A stretch of 64,000 nucleotides of DNA from Sipunculus nudus. Its lineage: Eukaryota; Annelida; Sipuncula; Golfingiida; Sipunculidae. The notes beneath the pieces were generated by a model. The model saw only the letters and a program-made list of their open reading frames with translations. It made no database searches and had not been told where the DNA came from. The translations under genes were made by a program, and so were the position numbers. Numbering within the stretch: position 1 is the stretch's first letter; every line of letters begins with the position of its first letter. Shown piece by piece: positions 47,745 through 62,103 of this stretch. The stretch lies in the NCBI GenBank assembly GCA_026874595.1, contig CM049317.1, positions 27,961,401 to 28,025,400 of the forward strand, in the 5' to 3' direction.

Positions 47745-48620
47745 TTATTGTCAACGCCAAAACAAAGTTTCGCGGAAACTATGTTTTTGACCGGGTTCCG
47801 CCGCTGCCGCGTGCGTTTCCGGGAAAAACTCTGAGACCACTGGACAGGTTTTTTCCGAAACTTAATACGATTATCATTTTACTGGTGCCAACATATTTTG
47901 CGCTGACCTCTGACCTTTCCTCTCTCTAGTGCGTCCATCTGTGCGTCTGTTTGACACATAAACCCAAATATCCTCGGACTTATTTGACCAATAAGGAATT
48001 TTTTTGGCACAAATTTAGCACTTAGCTCTATAACATACATAAAAAATGGTGACGCCACCTGCAACCATTTTTGCACTGCGTCCATCTGTTTATCTGCCTT
48101 TGGATAAAATCACTCTGCAGTGAATTGACTTATCCACCTGAAATTTTGCATGGGTATTCATCCGGGAAAACTTTCTTGATTATATGGCAGATGGCGCCAC
48201 GTACTTTCACGTTCAGGCTGCAGACATCGAGGCTTTTATCTCATTACTGGTTTAAAGTATCCCACTGAAATTTTGTATAAGTATAGATCTCACATAGCTC
48301 TTAATCATACGCAAAACTGGTGGCGCCACCTGCAACCATTTTTGCACAGCGTCCGTCTGTTTCTCTGCTTACTTAATCTCGCCAGTGGTTTGACTTATCT
48401 GCCTAAAATTTTGCAATTGTATACGATTTAAATCACTTACTGGGTTTTGCGGCAGGTGGCGCCACCAACATACACTTTTCGGCTGCAGACATCTATGCTA
48501 TTATGCAACACACCTCCCTCTATTTCCCCTGCACTCAATTCATCCCTCACTTCACCCGTCGCACTCTGGTTTCGGCGAATACACGTAGTCGCTTGTCGAC
48601 TACCCGTTTTCTAGTAAACT
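47745..48620 (+). repeat. Foldback-like element, left arm (unit 2)
   Basis: Same order as the unit 1 left arm but shorter by about one and a half tandem units (about 250 bases after 48350 are absent). It keeps 'ttgtcgactacccgttttc', which is missing from unit 1 and pairs with the right arm. Confidence 0.6.
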
Positions 48621-49300
48621 GTTGTTAAAGTTATAAATGAAATAAAATATACGTACCAGGCTAAGTAGAATTGACAGAATCCACAGGATGTGATTGGCAC
48701 GGTCAAAAATCAAACACCCATGAGGTAAGCAGGTGTTTGGTGTCAGTTCAAGGTACTGACCCCTTGCTTGCAGCTCCACTGCTCAGATCTGAGAGACCGG
48801 GGATCGCCAGGGCAGGAGAGTCTTACCCCAGATGGGCAGAGGCTAGAGTCCTTAGCTGCCTGTGATTGGCCGATAGCCGTTCCCTTGCTGATAAACAACT
48901 GTCATGTTCTCATGTCAGGCTATCGGACAATAACAGAACACAGCATGGAAGCTACAAAGCAATACTGTTATATTGCTGCGTCGAATGCCCTAGCGTGAGT
49001 CTCATAGTTTTAGGGAAGAAGTAGTTTTTCCTTTTGAAGGGAGTCCTCAATGATACTTTACATTCCCTCTGATTGCCAGTAAACTTGGCTGCGAGAGAAG
49101 CTTGATCTTGCTCGGGACCGACCTGCCTTGTCACTGCGGTCTGGGGCATGTCGCTTGGAACGGCTCCTTATTATCGCCCTGGTCCAGCGGGTTAACATGT
49201 GATCTGTGTCTCAGTGGTGTCTCAGGAATTATCTCCAATGTCCATTTATCTAGCGAGTATTACATTGTTTTCCACCTTAATGTCCCTAATTATTCAACAG

Positions 49301-49363
49301 CACGTGCAGCTGTGAACAACGCTTTACTGGACATTGAGTACAAACGTGTGAGGAAGCATACAG
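49301..49363 (+). CDS. Candidate 63-nt exon (unit 2), gene unknown
   Basis: Counterpart of 26367-26429 with the same acceptor and donor. The possible terminal exon is 49628-49671. In unit 2 both lie in one uninterrupted 189-codon frame (49102-49671), whereas unit 1 has a stop between them; the splice reading survives in both. Confidence 0.2.
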
Positions 49364-51827
49364 GTATGTGTACACTTAAAAATATCGGACCCGTGACATA
49401 TACTCGTAACTTATCATCTCGTAACATCCCCCTTACTTTGAAGAAAAGAAAAGAGTTCTTGGTAATCAGTCAATCAGTTAATCACGCAAAGTTACTTCAA
49501 CATAAGAAATTATATTCGCACAACTGTTTCTCAATAGTAGCATACAAATATGAATTTGCAATGTTATGTATTTGCACTCTACTGTTATTTCTTGTGGTTA
49601 ACCATTGTTTTTGTTACAATATATCAGGTGCTGCGTTAAGTTGGTTCTTTAATCACTTGTTTTCAATCTGAGAGTATAAAATGAATGAATGTTAACACTT
49701 GAAACTGATTATGAAATAAAACCTACACAGTTCTTAGATAATGATAATCCTAACTGGGCACATAGTCTTTGGTTTATCTAGCTGGTGGCTTGATCACTCT
49801 GTTCCTGGTTTGGCGCCTGTTTTCTACCAGCCCACCATCAGTTGTCGTAGTATCGTCTCTGCTTTCCTGCGAATTAACTGGTATAACATCATCCGGTTTT
49901 GTGTGCGCTTAAGCGAGCGAGTCATCAGGACTGACGTTTTGTGCAGGATTCGTTATATGCGTGTGTGAATCATTGTTAGGCTCCTCACCTGTTTGATACA
50001 TTTCGGTATCTTGGTCTGGTATAGTTCGTGAGATTGCCTGATAAACCGTCTGTTACCTCTGTAGATTCTGCCATTTACATTCACCAGGTAAGAACAGGGA
50101 GCAACTTGTTGTAAACATATACCTGATTGCCATCTCTTGTCTCTATCACCTGGAAGTGGTTGCACACGAATTGGCTGACCATACAAAAGGTATGGTAGAG
50201 GTCCAGCATTTCTCTCTTTGAATTATCGCGAATCACAATGTGGGCCGTTGTCTGAAACAACAGTATGAGGAATTCCCTGTCGGCAGAACTGTTCCTTTAA
50301 GAAGTCAATCACAGTAGTAGCACGAGTTTCTGCTTGTTTTTGGTATTCCCAGAAATCTGGGTAGTAATCGACCACGATGACAAAATCGTTTCCCTTTATG
50401 TAGAACAGGTCGACTCCTACCATACTCCAAGGCTGTTCCATTAATTGCATATGTCATCAGTGACTCCTTCAGTTATTTTGCCTGATATTGATCGCATGTA
50501 GAGCAATTGTTAAGATGATGTTTTACCTCACTTTTCATGCCAGGCCAGTAGACGACATCACGAGCTTTACGTAAGCGAAATTCAACACCATGGTGATTGC
50601 TGTGTATGCGAATAAGCATTTCTGGACGCCTAATCTTCTCATACCCTTGTAGAGTACAAGTTTTTTAACAGAAAGCTCATCTCTGTATGACAAAATACTC
50701 TCTGGTGTTCTACCGTATTTATTTATGTCATTGGCCATCCAGAGATAACAACGTCCTTCAGAGTTTGTAGCTGATTGTCTTTCTTAGAACAATCTTGTAT
50801 CTGTTTCAGTCTTGCGTCAGTCACACAAATGTTCCGCTTGATTTACCTGTTATATTTGTTAGTCATGTATTTGATCTGTGACAAGTCCAAAGATCTGGTA
50901 ATCAAGAGTTCCTGCGTCTACAGATCTCTGAGGCAGGGCTGCTCTAGATAGACAATCCGCAATGTGCATCTCTTTGCCTTTCTTGAAACAGCAAGCGGGT
51001 ATTTCTGGAGGCGGAGCATCATTCGTTGATGTCTATTCGGTGCTGCCAATATAGACTTCTGGAATATGCTCTATAATGGTTTGTTGTCAGATTCCACATG
51101 TACGACGTCTTTATCATGGATGTACTGGTTGAAGCGCTCATATGCGAGACGATGGCTGAGTACACGTTCTTGATCTGGGCGGATCGTTGCCCTGTTTGCA
51201 ATAGCGATCGTGATGATAGGCCATTTGTTGGCCCTCCTGCAATAAGGTAGCACTCAGGCCAACTTCACCAGCATCACACTGTATCGTGACCGGTACATTC
51301 ACATTATAATACCGTAAATCAGAATGTTCCGTTACCAGTTTCTTGATCGAGAGGAACGCTTGCTCTCGGTGGCTATTCCACATCCACAGAGAGTCGTCTT
51401 AACGGTTCACAAACCCCAGAAAGCCGTGGTAGGAACTTTGACAGATAGTTGACAAATCCTAGGAACCTCTGTACAGCCTGGACATTCTCTGGGCGTTTCA
51501 TTTCGGAGATAGCTTTGTTCTTTTTTCTGAATCGGGTTTGAGCCCCTCAGAGGTCAAGAAATGTTCTATGTATGGAACTGCTGTCATACGCAGACGCATG
51601 TTTTTCTTATTGAACTTCAAGCCAACTTGTCTGGCACGTTCAAGTAGGCCTATAAGATTAGAGTAATGGTCTACTTTGGCTTATTCTACTGTGTCTCCTG
51701 AACCCCAAACACATATGTAATCGTTTATGACACCATATCCTGGCAGACCGAGAATATGTTAACTTTGTCATCTCCGATATTTCTTTGATGCTGGCTTGAT
51801 TCCCATTGGCATTCTCATCCAGCGGTA

Positions 51828-52058
51828 TCAACCAAAGGGAGTCCAGAAAGTGATTGCATAACTGCTTTCCTCGTCAAGTTTGATGTGCCAATGGCCGTCC
51901 TTGGCATCAAGTACAGAGAACACTTTTGCTTTGGACAGATTAGGAAGCATGTCCTTAATTTTCGGCGTAGGATAGTGGTGACGCTTTAATGCCTTATTCA
52001 AGTTTCTCGGGTCTATACAGATCATCAACTTTCCTGAAGCTTTTCTGACAGCGACCAT
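51828..52058 (-). pseudogene. Gypsy RT fragment (unit 2)
   Basis: Contains GKLMICIDPRNLNKALKRHH, VFSVLDAKDGHWHIKLDEES and ITFWTPFG, more complete than unit 1. Stops and frame breaks on both sides prevent a full polyprotein. Confidence 0.8.
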
Positions 52059-53089
52059 ATTGCTAACCTGGTCTGTCGGAATTGTAACCTTTGAGATTAC
52101 ACCAACATTTTTTTAGTCATCAAGCTTTTTCTACAACTCTGCTCTGAGTGGAACTGGCACCCGACTGGGTTTTTGTTGGACAGGTCAAACAGATTTGTCA
52201 ATTTCAAGGTGAAGCTTACTCGTAAACAGTCCTAGCCCATGGAACACATCACCATAATCTTTGAAAATGCGATCAGACTTTAATGGCTCGTTTTCCAACA
52301 AAAATATGGCTGACCCTGTCCATTGGTATATTAACAGTTAAAAGTCATAGGCGTTCACAAGCATCTGCAGACAATAATGGACTCTGAGTACCTTTCATTA
52401 TCTGGAATTCCAGTATATTTGTATGATCTCTGCAGGTTCATTTAATCTTACTCTGTCCAAGTGAATTCAAAGTATGATCGGTCACGCAATCTAAATCTAG
52501 CTCTGCTTTTGTCCATTGGTGGGTCACCATCTTCTGCTATTCTGCAGAAATCACGAAAAATTTCAGGTTACATGTTGAACCGGTATCCATTTGATATAGT
52601 CAATCTCGTCCAGTGTCCTTTACATCAACTATTTGTATACGTAGTGTCAACATACACTGTTTGCCTCTATCAGAAACTGAGCTTATAGTATGTGTTATCT
52701 TTAATACTGAATCATCTGAACTGCTTGATTCCCTGTCCTCAGTGTCATTAACTTGATGCACTTTTGCCTGTTTATATTCAGTAGTTGGTCCCCATCGTCG
52801 TTTGGTTTGTTGAAACACTTAAGCAAAGTGAATAAACTGTCACAGGCAGCACATTTCTGTCCATACGCTGGGCATTCATCCTTCCCTGCTTTGTGTTTGT
52901 AACCACAATATTTACATGACTTTGTTTCAAAACGTTTGGTCTGTATCTGTGGTTTTGATTTTTCCCATTGCTTCAATCTGCTCTTATGCTTGATTTGTTG
53001 TGGACAATGAACACTGTCTTGTTGTTCAGCATTGTTTCACTAGCACAACAAGTTTCTATGGCTATTTTAAGTGTCACTTCACTTGTTCT

Positions 53090-53542
53090 TTAGAGCTTAA
53101 AACAAACAGACTCATCATTAGTGTCTGTTACAATTCTGTCACTAATCATGTCGTCACGAAGTGCATCAAAATCACAAGTGTTAATGTAATCATCAAAACG
53201 TTCGTTACCTCCTTGATCGAAAGTATTGAACACATACCTTTCGCATATGACGTTCTTTTGCGGGCGGAAATGTCTTTCCAAAACATCCAGGATTTTGTTG
53301 TTATCCTTTCCAAACTTATCCTCCATATCGAATTGTCTGTATATGCTTTAACAATCTTTGCCCATAACACAAAGCAAGTTTGCATTCCGAATCTCGTGCT
53401 GCTTCTTGAGGAGCTCCTTGGCAATTTCATACTTGTTCAATTGTGAACGGATAAAGTCCAAATTATCGCTCTGTTGACCATTCAGAGGCATCGCTGTGGG
53501 AACTGGAACTGCTGACGCGGTAATTGCGACAGTATGTTGCAA
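53090..53542 (-). pseudogene. Gypsy gag remnants (unit 2)
   Basis: Two frames: 53348-53542 with LNKYEIAKELLKKQHEIRNA and 53090-53326 with LDVLERHFRPQKNVI. A stop after CFKL ends the second piece earlier than in unit 1. Confidence 0.75.
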
Positions 53543-54230
53543 ACATAACCAACAGACTAGGCCAATTAACTAGATTAGCGGATTGCTGGCGCAGTTTACA
53601 TCCCATTTCTGACACCATAAGATAATAAAATGAATCGGTACGCTGACACTATATCAAGTCAATTGTTACTTTTAAGATAAGTAGTCTGGATACAAGAACG
53701 TCATTGAGAATTTGACCATATAAAATGGTAGCATGAACGTGAAAAGGCATAGAAATGATATATTGTTTTAAAACTTTATCTTATATTAAAGGATTCTCTT
53801 AATAATTTAGGGCAAAGCTACACATGGTCTTTCATTAGTCAGGTTTTGCACGTTTCATTTAATCTACCTTGCAGCATACCAACAATATTTATTACAGCCT
53901 TATAGTTGTTCAATGGTCACATTAAATAAACAGTGTCAATAGCGTATATAAGCTGTGGTAGAGGGGGTGCCGGCTCAGATAAGACAGTGCAAATGACCAT
54001 CTAGCTGAATCGCGCTTGCCTGCATAAATGGGATTCCGGTTGTGCCAGTCAGTGGATTTTCTTTTCCATTTACAGGAGGGACTGCAATGGCGATATCTCA
54101 TATTGCTTACATGTTTCAGTTTCAACATTAGGAAACACATGGTCAGATCACAAAATATTATTTGCAAAAAAAAAAAGAAAATATCCAATCATATCAACCA
54201 ACCATGGCCTACCGGTATATTACCTTTTCC

Positions 54231-54396
54231 TCTGAGACTTTATTTCCATTTGGTATTATTTTAGATGTTACCTTCAAGGTCAACTTCCAAGCGAGCTCAG
54301 TGACCCATTTCTTCTGAGACTTTATTTCCATTTGGTATTATTTTAGATGGTACCTTCAAGGTCAACTTCCAAGCGAGCTCAGTGACCCATTGTTTC
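54231..54396. repeat. 82-base tandem duplication (unit 2)
   Basis: Counterpart of 31488-31650. Confidence 0.9.
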
Positions 54397-54404
54397 CTTG
54401 TTTT

Positions 54405-55632
54405 ATCTAGAATACGGGTAGTCGACAATCCCTATTCCTATTGGCATGCGCATGGAAACCCCCATAGCATCCGGAGTTGAATCCAGAATAGATGTCGTCC
54501 TTGCACAGACCCGGCTGACCCCAATAAAGACAAGTAAACAATATTGATGCTTGTGTGGCAAAAATAATCCACTTTTGCTGGTCTATTGCAAGGGTGGGAC
54601 AATAGGGGGATTCCATGCGCATGCCAAACAACAACACTTCCGTTCTTAAAACAAATGGTGTCCAATAACAGACGTAGTGGTTCAGAGCGGTAGCGGCACC
54701 TGGCGTCTGTTGGAGAGACTAGTGTTTTCTCAAATCACAGAGGCATGGGTAGCTCCACCTGTCTAGTCGAGAACAAAGCTATCCAAGGCGGATAAACATG
54801 CAAAATATCAGGCTAATAACATCTATCTGCTGCTGAGATATGAGCAATTTTTCCCAAAGAAAACTGACGGATGGGCACTACGCGAAATCAATTGCAGAGT
54901 CTTGAATACGGGATAGAAGTAGCCAAAATATCTGAACATGCTCAATTTCAGGCCAATACCGCAAACCAATCCCGAGGAAAGGGCATCAATGTATGCTAAT
55001 CAAAGGGAAGGTAGGTGGCGCTACCAGCTGGTCTAAAAATATTATTCTCATAGATCGAAGGACATGCCAAATTTCAGACCCACTCCTGAGATATGCGCAA
55101 TGTTCACCCGGAGTAAATGTACGGATAGAAGCCATCCGAAAACGATTGCAGATAGTAACACCAATCTTTAGTACAATATGGAGGTATCCAAGATCCATGG
55201 ATATGTACAATTTCAGACAAATACATTGAACCAATCACAAAGATCATGAAGAACAGAGGCAAATACATGGATGGACGCCAAGCAAAAAGATAGTAGGTAG
55301 CGCCATTAGTCTTCAGTACGAGAAGGAGAGATCCAAGAGCTATAGACACGCAGAATTTCAGCTCAACACATTGAACAACTCCTGAGATATTGCCTGTTAT
55401 CATAAAGACACCCAGATTCATACTGCATATAAATCATTGCAGGTGGCGCTACCTGTCTTTGTTAGGCAAAGCTACATAGGTGAGAATATAACGATGTCAG
55501 ATTTCGGGAAAAATCGTTCAAAGGGTCACAGAAGAGTTCTTTGGAAAGGGACGCGGCGGCGAAGACGGTGGCGGAACCCGGTCAAGAACAAAGTATCCAC
55601 AAAAATTTGTTTTGGCGGATACAATAAGTTTT
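54405..55632 (-). repeat. Foldback-like element, right arm (unit 2)
   Basis: Counterpart of 31660-32882, including 'gaatacgggtagtcgacaa' at the inner end and 'ggcggaacccggtcaagaac' at the outer end. Confidence 0.6.
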
Positions 55633-57241
55633 ACTCATCGGTCACAGATGCACATATCGTTGCCAGACACAGAGGAAATATCAACTCAAATGATTAGCCA
55701 CCAGTTTTGACCCAATAATAGTGTCAAGATTCGGAGAAATTCCTCCAGTGGTCTCTGACAGGTTTCCAGGAAACTGGTCATCCAGTCAAAAGCTGAAACA
55801 AAAGAATTTCATCTTACCCACCTGTCAACAATCAAGTACAAACATCTATCAAAATGGAGGTTCAAAAAACAAATATTTTCCAAGAAGTTTTAAAGGGAGC
55901 TGTTCCGATATTTTATGTGTAAAATAAAGTTAATCTCTTGAAACTTGTTTAAATAAGTAAAAAAATCATCAGTCCTGTGATGCACTGTCTTTTTTGTTTA
56001 AATCTCTGGTACCGATAACACCTAGACGGCCCGCCTACTGTTATAAAAAAAAAATCCATCAGCGAAACCTGGCTGCGAATAAGACGAAACAACGTATTAC
56101 AAATCTAAAATGATGTGGACAAAGAATGAAAGTCCTTGCTTATAAAGCCCCTGGCTTAAGCCACTTTTTGGCTTATTTTTATAAAAGATTCAAGAGTATC
56201 TAGTTCTAATACACATAAAATATTGGAAAAATACCTCTTTAATATCAGTTACCTTTCACAGTTATATCCAAACCAATGAACTTAATTTACGTCAAATACT
56301 GGAGAGATGGATATACGTGTATAAGATATAGTTGAAATTTAACTTGGTTATTTGGGAAAAAAAGTAGTCAGAAAATTTTGCGGTATAATCCCTATTTATT
56401 CTGCTAAATGAAAGATTCTATTAGATAGAATATTTTGCGGTGTAACTTTCCTTTTTTCATTCTGCTAAATGAAAGGAATATCCAGTAAGAAAAATCTTTG
56501 AGTGCTGGGGGTTTCAGCTTTATATCCATATCATGTTTGAACAACACTTTCATCTGGATTATTGGTTTGAATACTTCATTGTGTGCCAGCCTGCGTTCCG
56601 CTTTCCACTCTGAAACCACAGACAAACCATGTATAATAAATGTATAAAAGTCTCACAAAATGAACATAGCAGGTAATTTCTGAGGCCACTAATTGGTAAC
56701 AAAAAGTAGTTATAAACCCTTTATTTAAACTAGATATTACTCCCTTACTTCACCGTATAAGATTTTACATCTTGGTATTTAACACAAAATAACAATAGAC
56801 CGGTTATATTTTCTAGCTTTTTTTATATAGCACACTATGACATATGGTATTTAACAACATTAAAACCTGATTTTTAAAAACAATGTATTTCCCTTCATCA
56901 GGTTTTATGACATGCCTTGCACACAATGTGGGAAGCATAATGCCGTATTTGTGATTTCTCCATGCTGTTTCTTTTCACCATCACACTGTTTAAAGCACAA
57001 TAATGACACCTTCCTGGGACACAGACACACGCCAGTGAAATTAAATGAGGGCACAAGTGACAAATGCTTATCCGTGAACACTGTCAATATGACGAAGGTA
57101 CTGACATAACAATTCTAGTTTGACAGAATTAAATTGATAGATATATTTATAGAGGAATAAAAAAACCGGAAAAGTTCAAGTATAAAGTGTTATTATGAGG
57201 ATGTTATTATACAAAAGGGTCCAACATCCTAAGCTTTATAA
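55633..57241. other. Spacer, no gene seen
   Basis: Counterpart of 32883-34480 with a few substitutions and small indels. Confidence 0.45.
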
Positions 57242-57744
57242 GTCTCAAAATAAAAAAAAAATGTAACTAAGAGGATAGAAAATGCAGATGGTTCCACCAC
57301 TTTTCATGAACTGAGGAGAGACTAAATCCATTGATCTTAGCTTAACACTGTCCATGTTGTCAGCAGATATTACAATCACTTAGTTGAAACCCTTATAGTT
57401 TGAGACGAACGCCTAACTGTTTGGTTGGCAACCCAACATAGGTCTGTCAAATTGGGTGTTTTTTCTAAGGTTAAATGTATATGTTTTACATATAACTTGT
57501 CAGAGATATTGATCATATAAACTGTAAACAGATTCCAGAGGCAAATATTTTAATTTTGATTCCTGAGGGCATAAATATGCAGTTTTGTGTTATTGCTATA
57601 GGTAAAGGTTTGGTATCGGTGAAATTTTGTAACGCCTCACTGGTTTCATTATTCCTTGGTCTGAGTGCACTGGGTGAACCACCAGTTAGGTGTGTACGGG
57701 CCAGCTGATTTAGTATGAGGGATCGTCTCAAACGGGTACTTTTT

Positions 57745-59046
57745 TAGATAGGCTGTTGCACAAACTGTACTAAAATAGTGCGAATGTGTACAAATTGTAA
57801 AAAGCGTAAACGATGTGTTGAAGTACGCCCAGATGATGATTTGTACTGTCTACAGAGTGCCACGGAAAGGTGGCCAAATATCTATAAGAAACAAAAACAA
57901 ACTGAAACAGATAATGGTGGTGTAAATAATAATGAAAGAGTTTGTTAAACCTAAGAATAGAGCCATTAACATTACTGATGATGATATACCTGAACCCTGT
58001 GACTGTATTTGTAACAATGTACTGTATTATGTTCAATACTATATACACAGGGCCACATCTGATAAAGTTCGTAGTGTTATATGTAAGTTCTATGGACAAG
58101 ATGAAATCAGGGATGCAAAAAATCCTGTTATACAAAGTAACTGGTGTGGATGTATTGGGAGCTCCACCTAGCAGGTTGACCTCAGCCACCAGAACATCCA
58201 GAGAGGCAGATGCTGGTGATATAATATCAGCTTTCCAAAAGCTTGATGGTTTGAATGTAGATCTCCCAAAAAAATTGCGGCATGTAACCTTGATAGGCTT
58301 CCTAAATTTGCCCCTGAGCAGATGGAGCATATGGCACTGCTAGATATTATAAATAACTTGGATCAGAGACTGAAGTTAATAGAGGTAAAATCTGAGCAAA
58401 CTTTAGACTCAGATGCTGCCCTGCAGGTTACTGTGGAACAGGGGCTTCTTGAAAATGATAAGGCCGGGCAGGTCTGACAAGCTAGGGAGGAGCTGGGTCC
58501 AAACCAAACACCTGATGTTACCACTGTCGGTGTGTCAAAGTCATTCACTGATGTAGTCAGGGATGGCAACCGCAGTTCTGAGGTTGACCGTAGGCATTCT
58601 GTCAACGGTGTTAAGGATGGACAGGTAAACTCTTACTCCCATGTAGACTCACTACCACATGTAAAGGAAAAGGATGATGAGTTTCAGTTCCAGAGGCAGG
58701 AAAAGCGGCGACAGATGAAAAGAAATAAACCTACAGTAGTTGGGAAAATATACATGAATCAATTAAAGGTGGTCCAAGTACTGTAGACATATTTGTAAAC
58801 AGAGTCAGTAATGATGTTCAGGATGATGAACTGAAAGAATATATTGTTAATGAAGGAGTAAATATATTGCAAATTGAAGAAGTGTCTCATGAAGAATCTA
58901 TGATGAAGTCATACAAGGTGCAGATAAGGGTAAATGATATAGAAAAGGCAATGGATGCAGATTTTTGGCCAGAGGGTATTGGATGTAGAATATTTTTTAC
59001 AAGAAGGCGAGACAATAGCAATAGTGGTAAAAATAATCTGCATTGA
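57745..59046 (+). pseudogene. LINE ORF1 (unit 3), broken
   Basis: Same layout as unit 2: the Cys-rich start MCTNCKKRKRC, a private base change near 57945 giving TAA after 'gagtttgt', and the shared A-run frameshift and shared TGA at about 58475. The C-terminal block retains KSYKVQIRVNDIEKAMDADFW. Confidence 0.7.
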
Positions 59047-59048
59047 TC

Positions 59049-62000
59049 ATGGCGGCACTGACAACTCCTACAAAACTCAGTTGTATATCATATAACCCTA
59101 CTGGTGTTATCAATGATACAAAAAGATCATATATAGGGAACCTTATTGAAACAAACCATGTTGATTTTATATTTTTGCAAGAGACCTGGTTGCTTGGCGA
59201 ACGAGAGCCATTACTAGCCACTATTCATAAGGATTTTATGTTTAATGCTCAGACAGGTATGGACAGCTCAAAGGATATAATGTGTGGTCGCCCATACGGT
59301 GGAGTGGCCATCCTATGGCACCAGTCACTCTCAGGCCGTGTGCATACTGTAAATGTTAAGTCAAATCGTCTGTGTGCTATATCTTTACAACTGTCAGATG
59401 TTTTTAATGTTATATTAATTTGAATTTATTTGCCGTGTGACAATCGATCACAAACAGAAGCTGATCAGGAATTTATTGGTACTTTGAGTGAGCTTCAGCA
59501 TATTTTAGAAACACATGATGCAAATGCTGTTATCATTGGTGGAGATAGTAATGTTGATCTTAATAGATCTAATGCTCACACAAGGTACTTAAAAAGTTTT
59601 TGCAGCAACCATCAACTATATTTTGCTTGGGACAGTCCAGATGCTGTGCTAGATCATACTTATATGAATTGTAATGAAAAGCATATCTACTATCGATCAC
59701 CTTATATGTTCCGGTAATATTTACAAATCTATCTCACATGTTGGAATTATCGATGATCCATTGAACGCTTCCAGGAATAGTCATGTATTTTTTAAAACTT
59801 AATATTGATGCAGGTCAGTATTACATGGTGAATAATGTGATGACTTTCAAGAAAACACAAATTGATTGGGTTAACACAACTGAGAACGAGATCATAGAAT
59901 ATAAAAATGCTTAAGATATGAACCTTAAGGACATTTGCATCGCTAGTAATCTTTTGACATGTATGGATAATGCGTGCTCATTATCTGAACATAAGATAAA
60001 GTTTTATATGCAGATATTGTGAATAGCTGTGTCAGTGCAAGTAATCAGTGTCTACCGTTTAAAAAAACACCTAGGTGTAAACTTAAACAAATACCATACT
60101 CGTCGGAGCATGTTAAGCCTTTTAAAGAACAAGCACTTTTCTGGCATCGGCTGTGGATCCAAAATGATCGTCCAACTGTTGGACATGTAGCCACTACAAG
60201 ACGTAGAACTCGAGCCCACTATCATCGGGCTGTGAAGCAGTGTAAACGAAATGAGGATATTTTACGAAAACAAAGGATGGCAGAAATGCTTTATAACAGT
60301 TGTGATCGAGACCTGTGGGCGGAGATTAGGAAAATTAGGTCAGGTGGTGCTGTGCAAACTAAGGTTGTTGACAATAAATGTTCATGTACTGAGATTGCCA
60401 ATCATTTTTAGAAAAAATACGAGGATTTGTATAATAGTCTCCATGACAACGCAGATGATCTTATTGCATTAGAAGATATGACAATGCAAAGGATACATGT
60501 GAATGATAATTTTTGTGTAGATGTCTCAGATGTGAAAAGGGCGGTTAAGCATTTAAAGAGGGGAAAATCTGATGGCAGAATTATTTTACAATCTGACCAT
60601 ATAATTCAGCGCCCTGATTGTCGATATGTTTATCTGTCAATTCTGTTTCAATTTATGATCTCCCATGGACATGTTCCCAAAGATATGAATACATATGTAA
60701 TTGTACCCATACCTAAAGATCGTAAGGGTGATCTCACGTGTAGTGACAATTATAGGGGTATCTCTTTAACTAGTAGTTTGAGTAAGTTGCTCGATATTGT
60801 AATCATCAATAGGACTGGAAATAAACTCAGTACCTCCTCATTACAGTTTGCATTTAAAAAGGGCCACTCAACTAACATGTGCACAGTAGTCCTAAAGGAA
60901 ACAGTTGGACATTACATATGGAATGGTTCACCAGTGTATTCTTGTTTTGTTGATGCATCTCGTGCATTTGATAAAGTTAATATTCCTAAGTTGTTCGGAA
61001 TGTTTTTGGAACGAAATATTCAGCCTGCTTTCATTTGGGTCCTAATTGATATGCACAAGACTCCTGTGATCAAAACTAAATGGGGTGGAGTTGAATCCGA
61101 AGAGTTTGGAGCCAGTAATGGTGTGCGGCAAGGAGGAGTCTTTTCTCCTAATCTGTTTACTATATATATGGATGAATTACTGAAACGGCTTAGAAATAAA
61201 GGTATTGGATGTTATATTGGTAGCCATTATGTAGGAGCAGTAGGCTATGCTGATGATCTCACATTGTTAAGCCCCAGTAGGTCAGGCCTTCAAGAAATGT
61301 TGAAAGAATGTGAACGTTTTGCAATACAATATGATATGGTTTTCAATCCAAAGAAAACAAAATGTGTTTTGTTCAAAAAGGGTTCAGCAGTTAAGCCAGA
61401 AAACGTATGCTTAAATAGTGTTCCTATAGGATGGAAGGAATCTGTGCAGTACCTAGGAAATATGGTAAGCTCAGACTTATCAGATCATTATGATATAATA
61501 AATAAAAGGGGCAAATTTATCTCAAGCTTTAATGTTCTAATGTCTAACTTTGGATATCTGTCGACGAGGGTTGTAAATAAGTTATTTCATTCCTTTTGTT
61601 GTTCATTCTATGGCTGTCAGTCCTGGATATTACAGCATAAATCAATAGAAAAATTATGTACATCTTATAACAAGGCTTTGCGTCATATTTGGCATTTGCC
61701 ATATTACTCACACAGGAGTATTGTTCATGGTCTTGCAGGGTCTTCTTCATTGATAAATATATTGATTGCACGCTTTATCACATTTTTATGCACTATGTAC
61801 ACTGTTGGAAATAATATTGTACAGTTCTTAGCTAAAAGAGCTTAGTATACATCTTTCGGTGTATTTGGAAACAATCTACGATATCTTGAAAGTGATATGG
61901 ATAAATATGGAATGTGGGGTGACACTGGTAATCTTAATACCCTAAAGAGTCACTATCAAAAGATACCAAGGTCTGTTAACATAGAATTAATATCGGAATT

Positions 62001-62103
62001 AACTGATTGTAAAGACGGAATAAGTACGTCACACTTAACAACTGAGGAAGTGAACGTGCTGATTAATGTGTTGTCTACTGTTGAGGTGATGTCTCTGGAC
62101 TGA
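59049..62103 (+). pseudogene. LINE ORF2: endonuclease + reverse transcriptase (unit 3)
   Basis: The endonuclease begins MAALTTPTKLSCISYNPTG at 59049. A TGA near 59422 and frame breaks near 59690 and 60005 interrupt it. The RT reads through 60427-61845 (472 codons) with motif A SCFVDASRAFDKVN, motif B NGVRQGGVFSPNLF and motif C GYADDLTLL. The shared TAG at 61843 precedes the last 86 codons. This is the most complete RT in the window but it is still inactive as a whole. Confidence 0.8.

Larger units (their letters stand above)
49953..53617 (-). mobile_element. Decayed Ty3/Gypsy retrotransposon (unit 2)
   Basis: Same insertion as in unit 1 and nearly identical, without the 209-base duplication. 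Parts on the minus strand: primer site 53601-53617, gag 53090-53542, zinc knuckle 52701-52976 (C-K-Y-C-G-Y intact), protease D-T-G-S at 52576-52587, RT 51828-52058 (motif C again I-N-D-Y-I near 51714-51728), RNase H 51071-51383, integrase N-terminal remnant 50535-50738, core 50223-50450, C-terminus 49953-50186. Confidence 0.85.
34481..57241 (+). repeat. Segmental duplication unit 2
   Basis: Direct tandem copy of unit 1, about 22.8 kb, beginning with the same flank followed by a LINE at about 34640-39417 and receptor copy B. Its left half is nearly identical to unit 3; its right half is nearly identical to unit 1. Confidence 0.9.

Noticed and set aside
49102-49671. 189-codon ORF in unit 2 as a complete protein
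   Set aside because: Unit 1 has a stop and indels in the same frame despite near identity; splice signals inside suggest, at most, two small exons.
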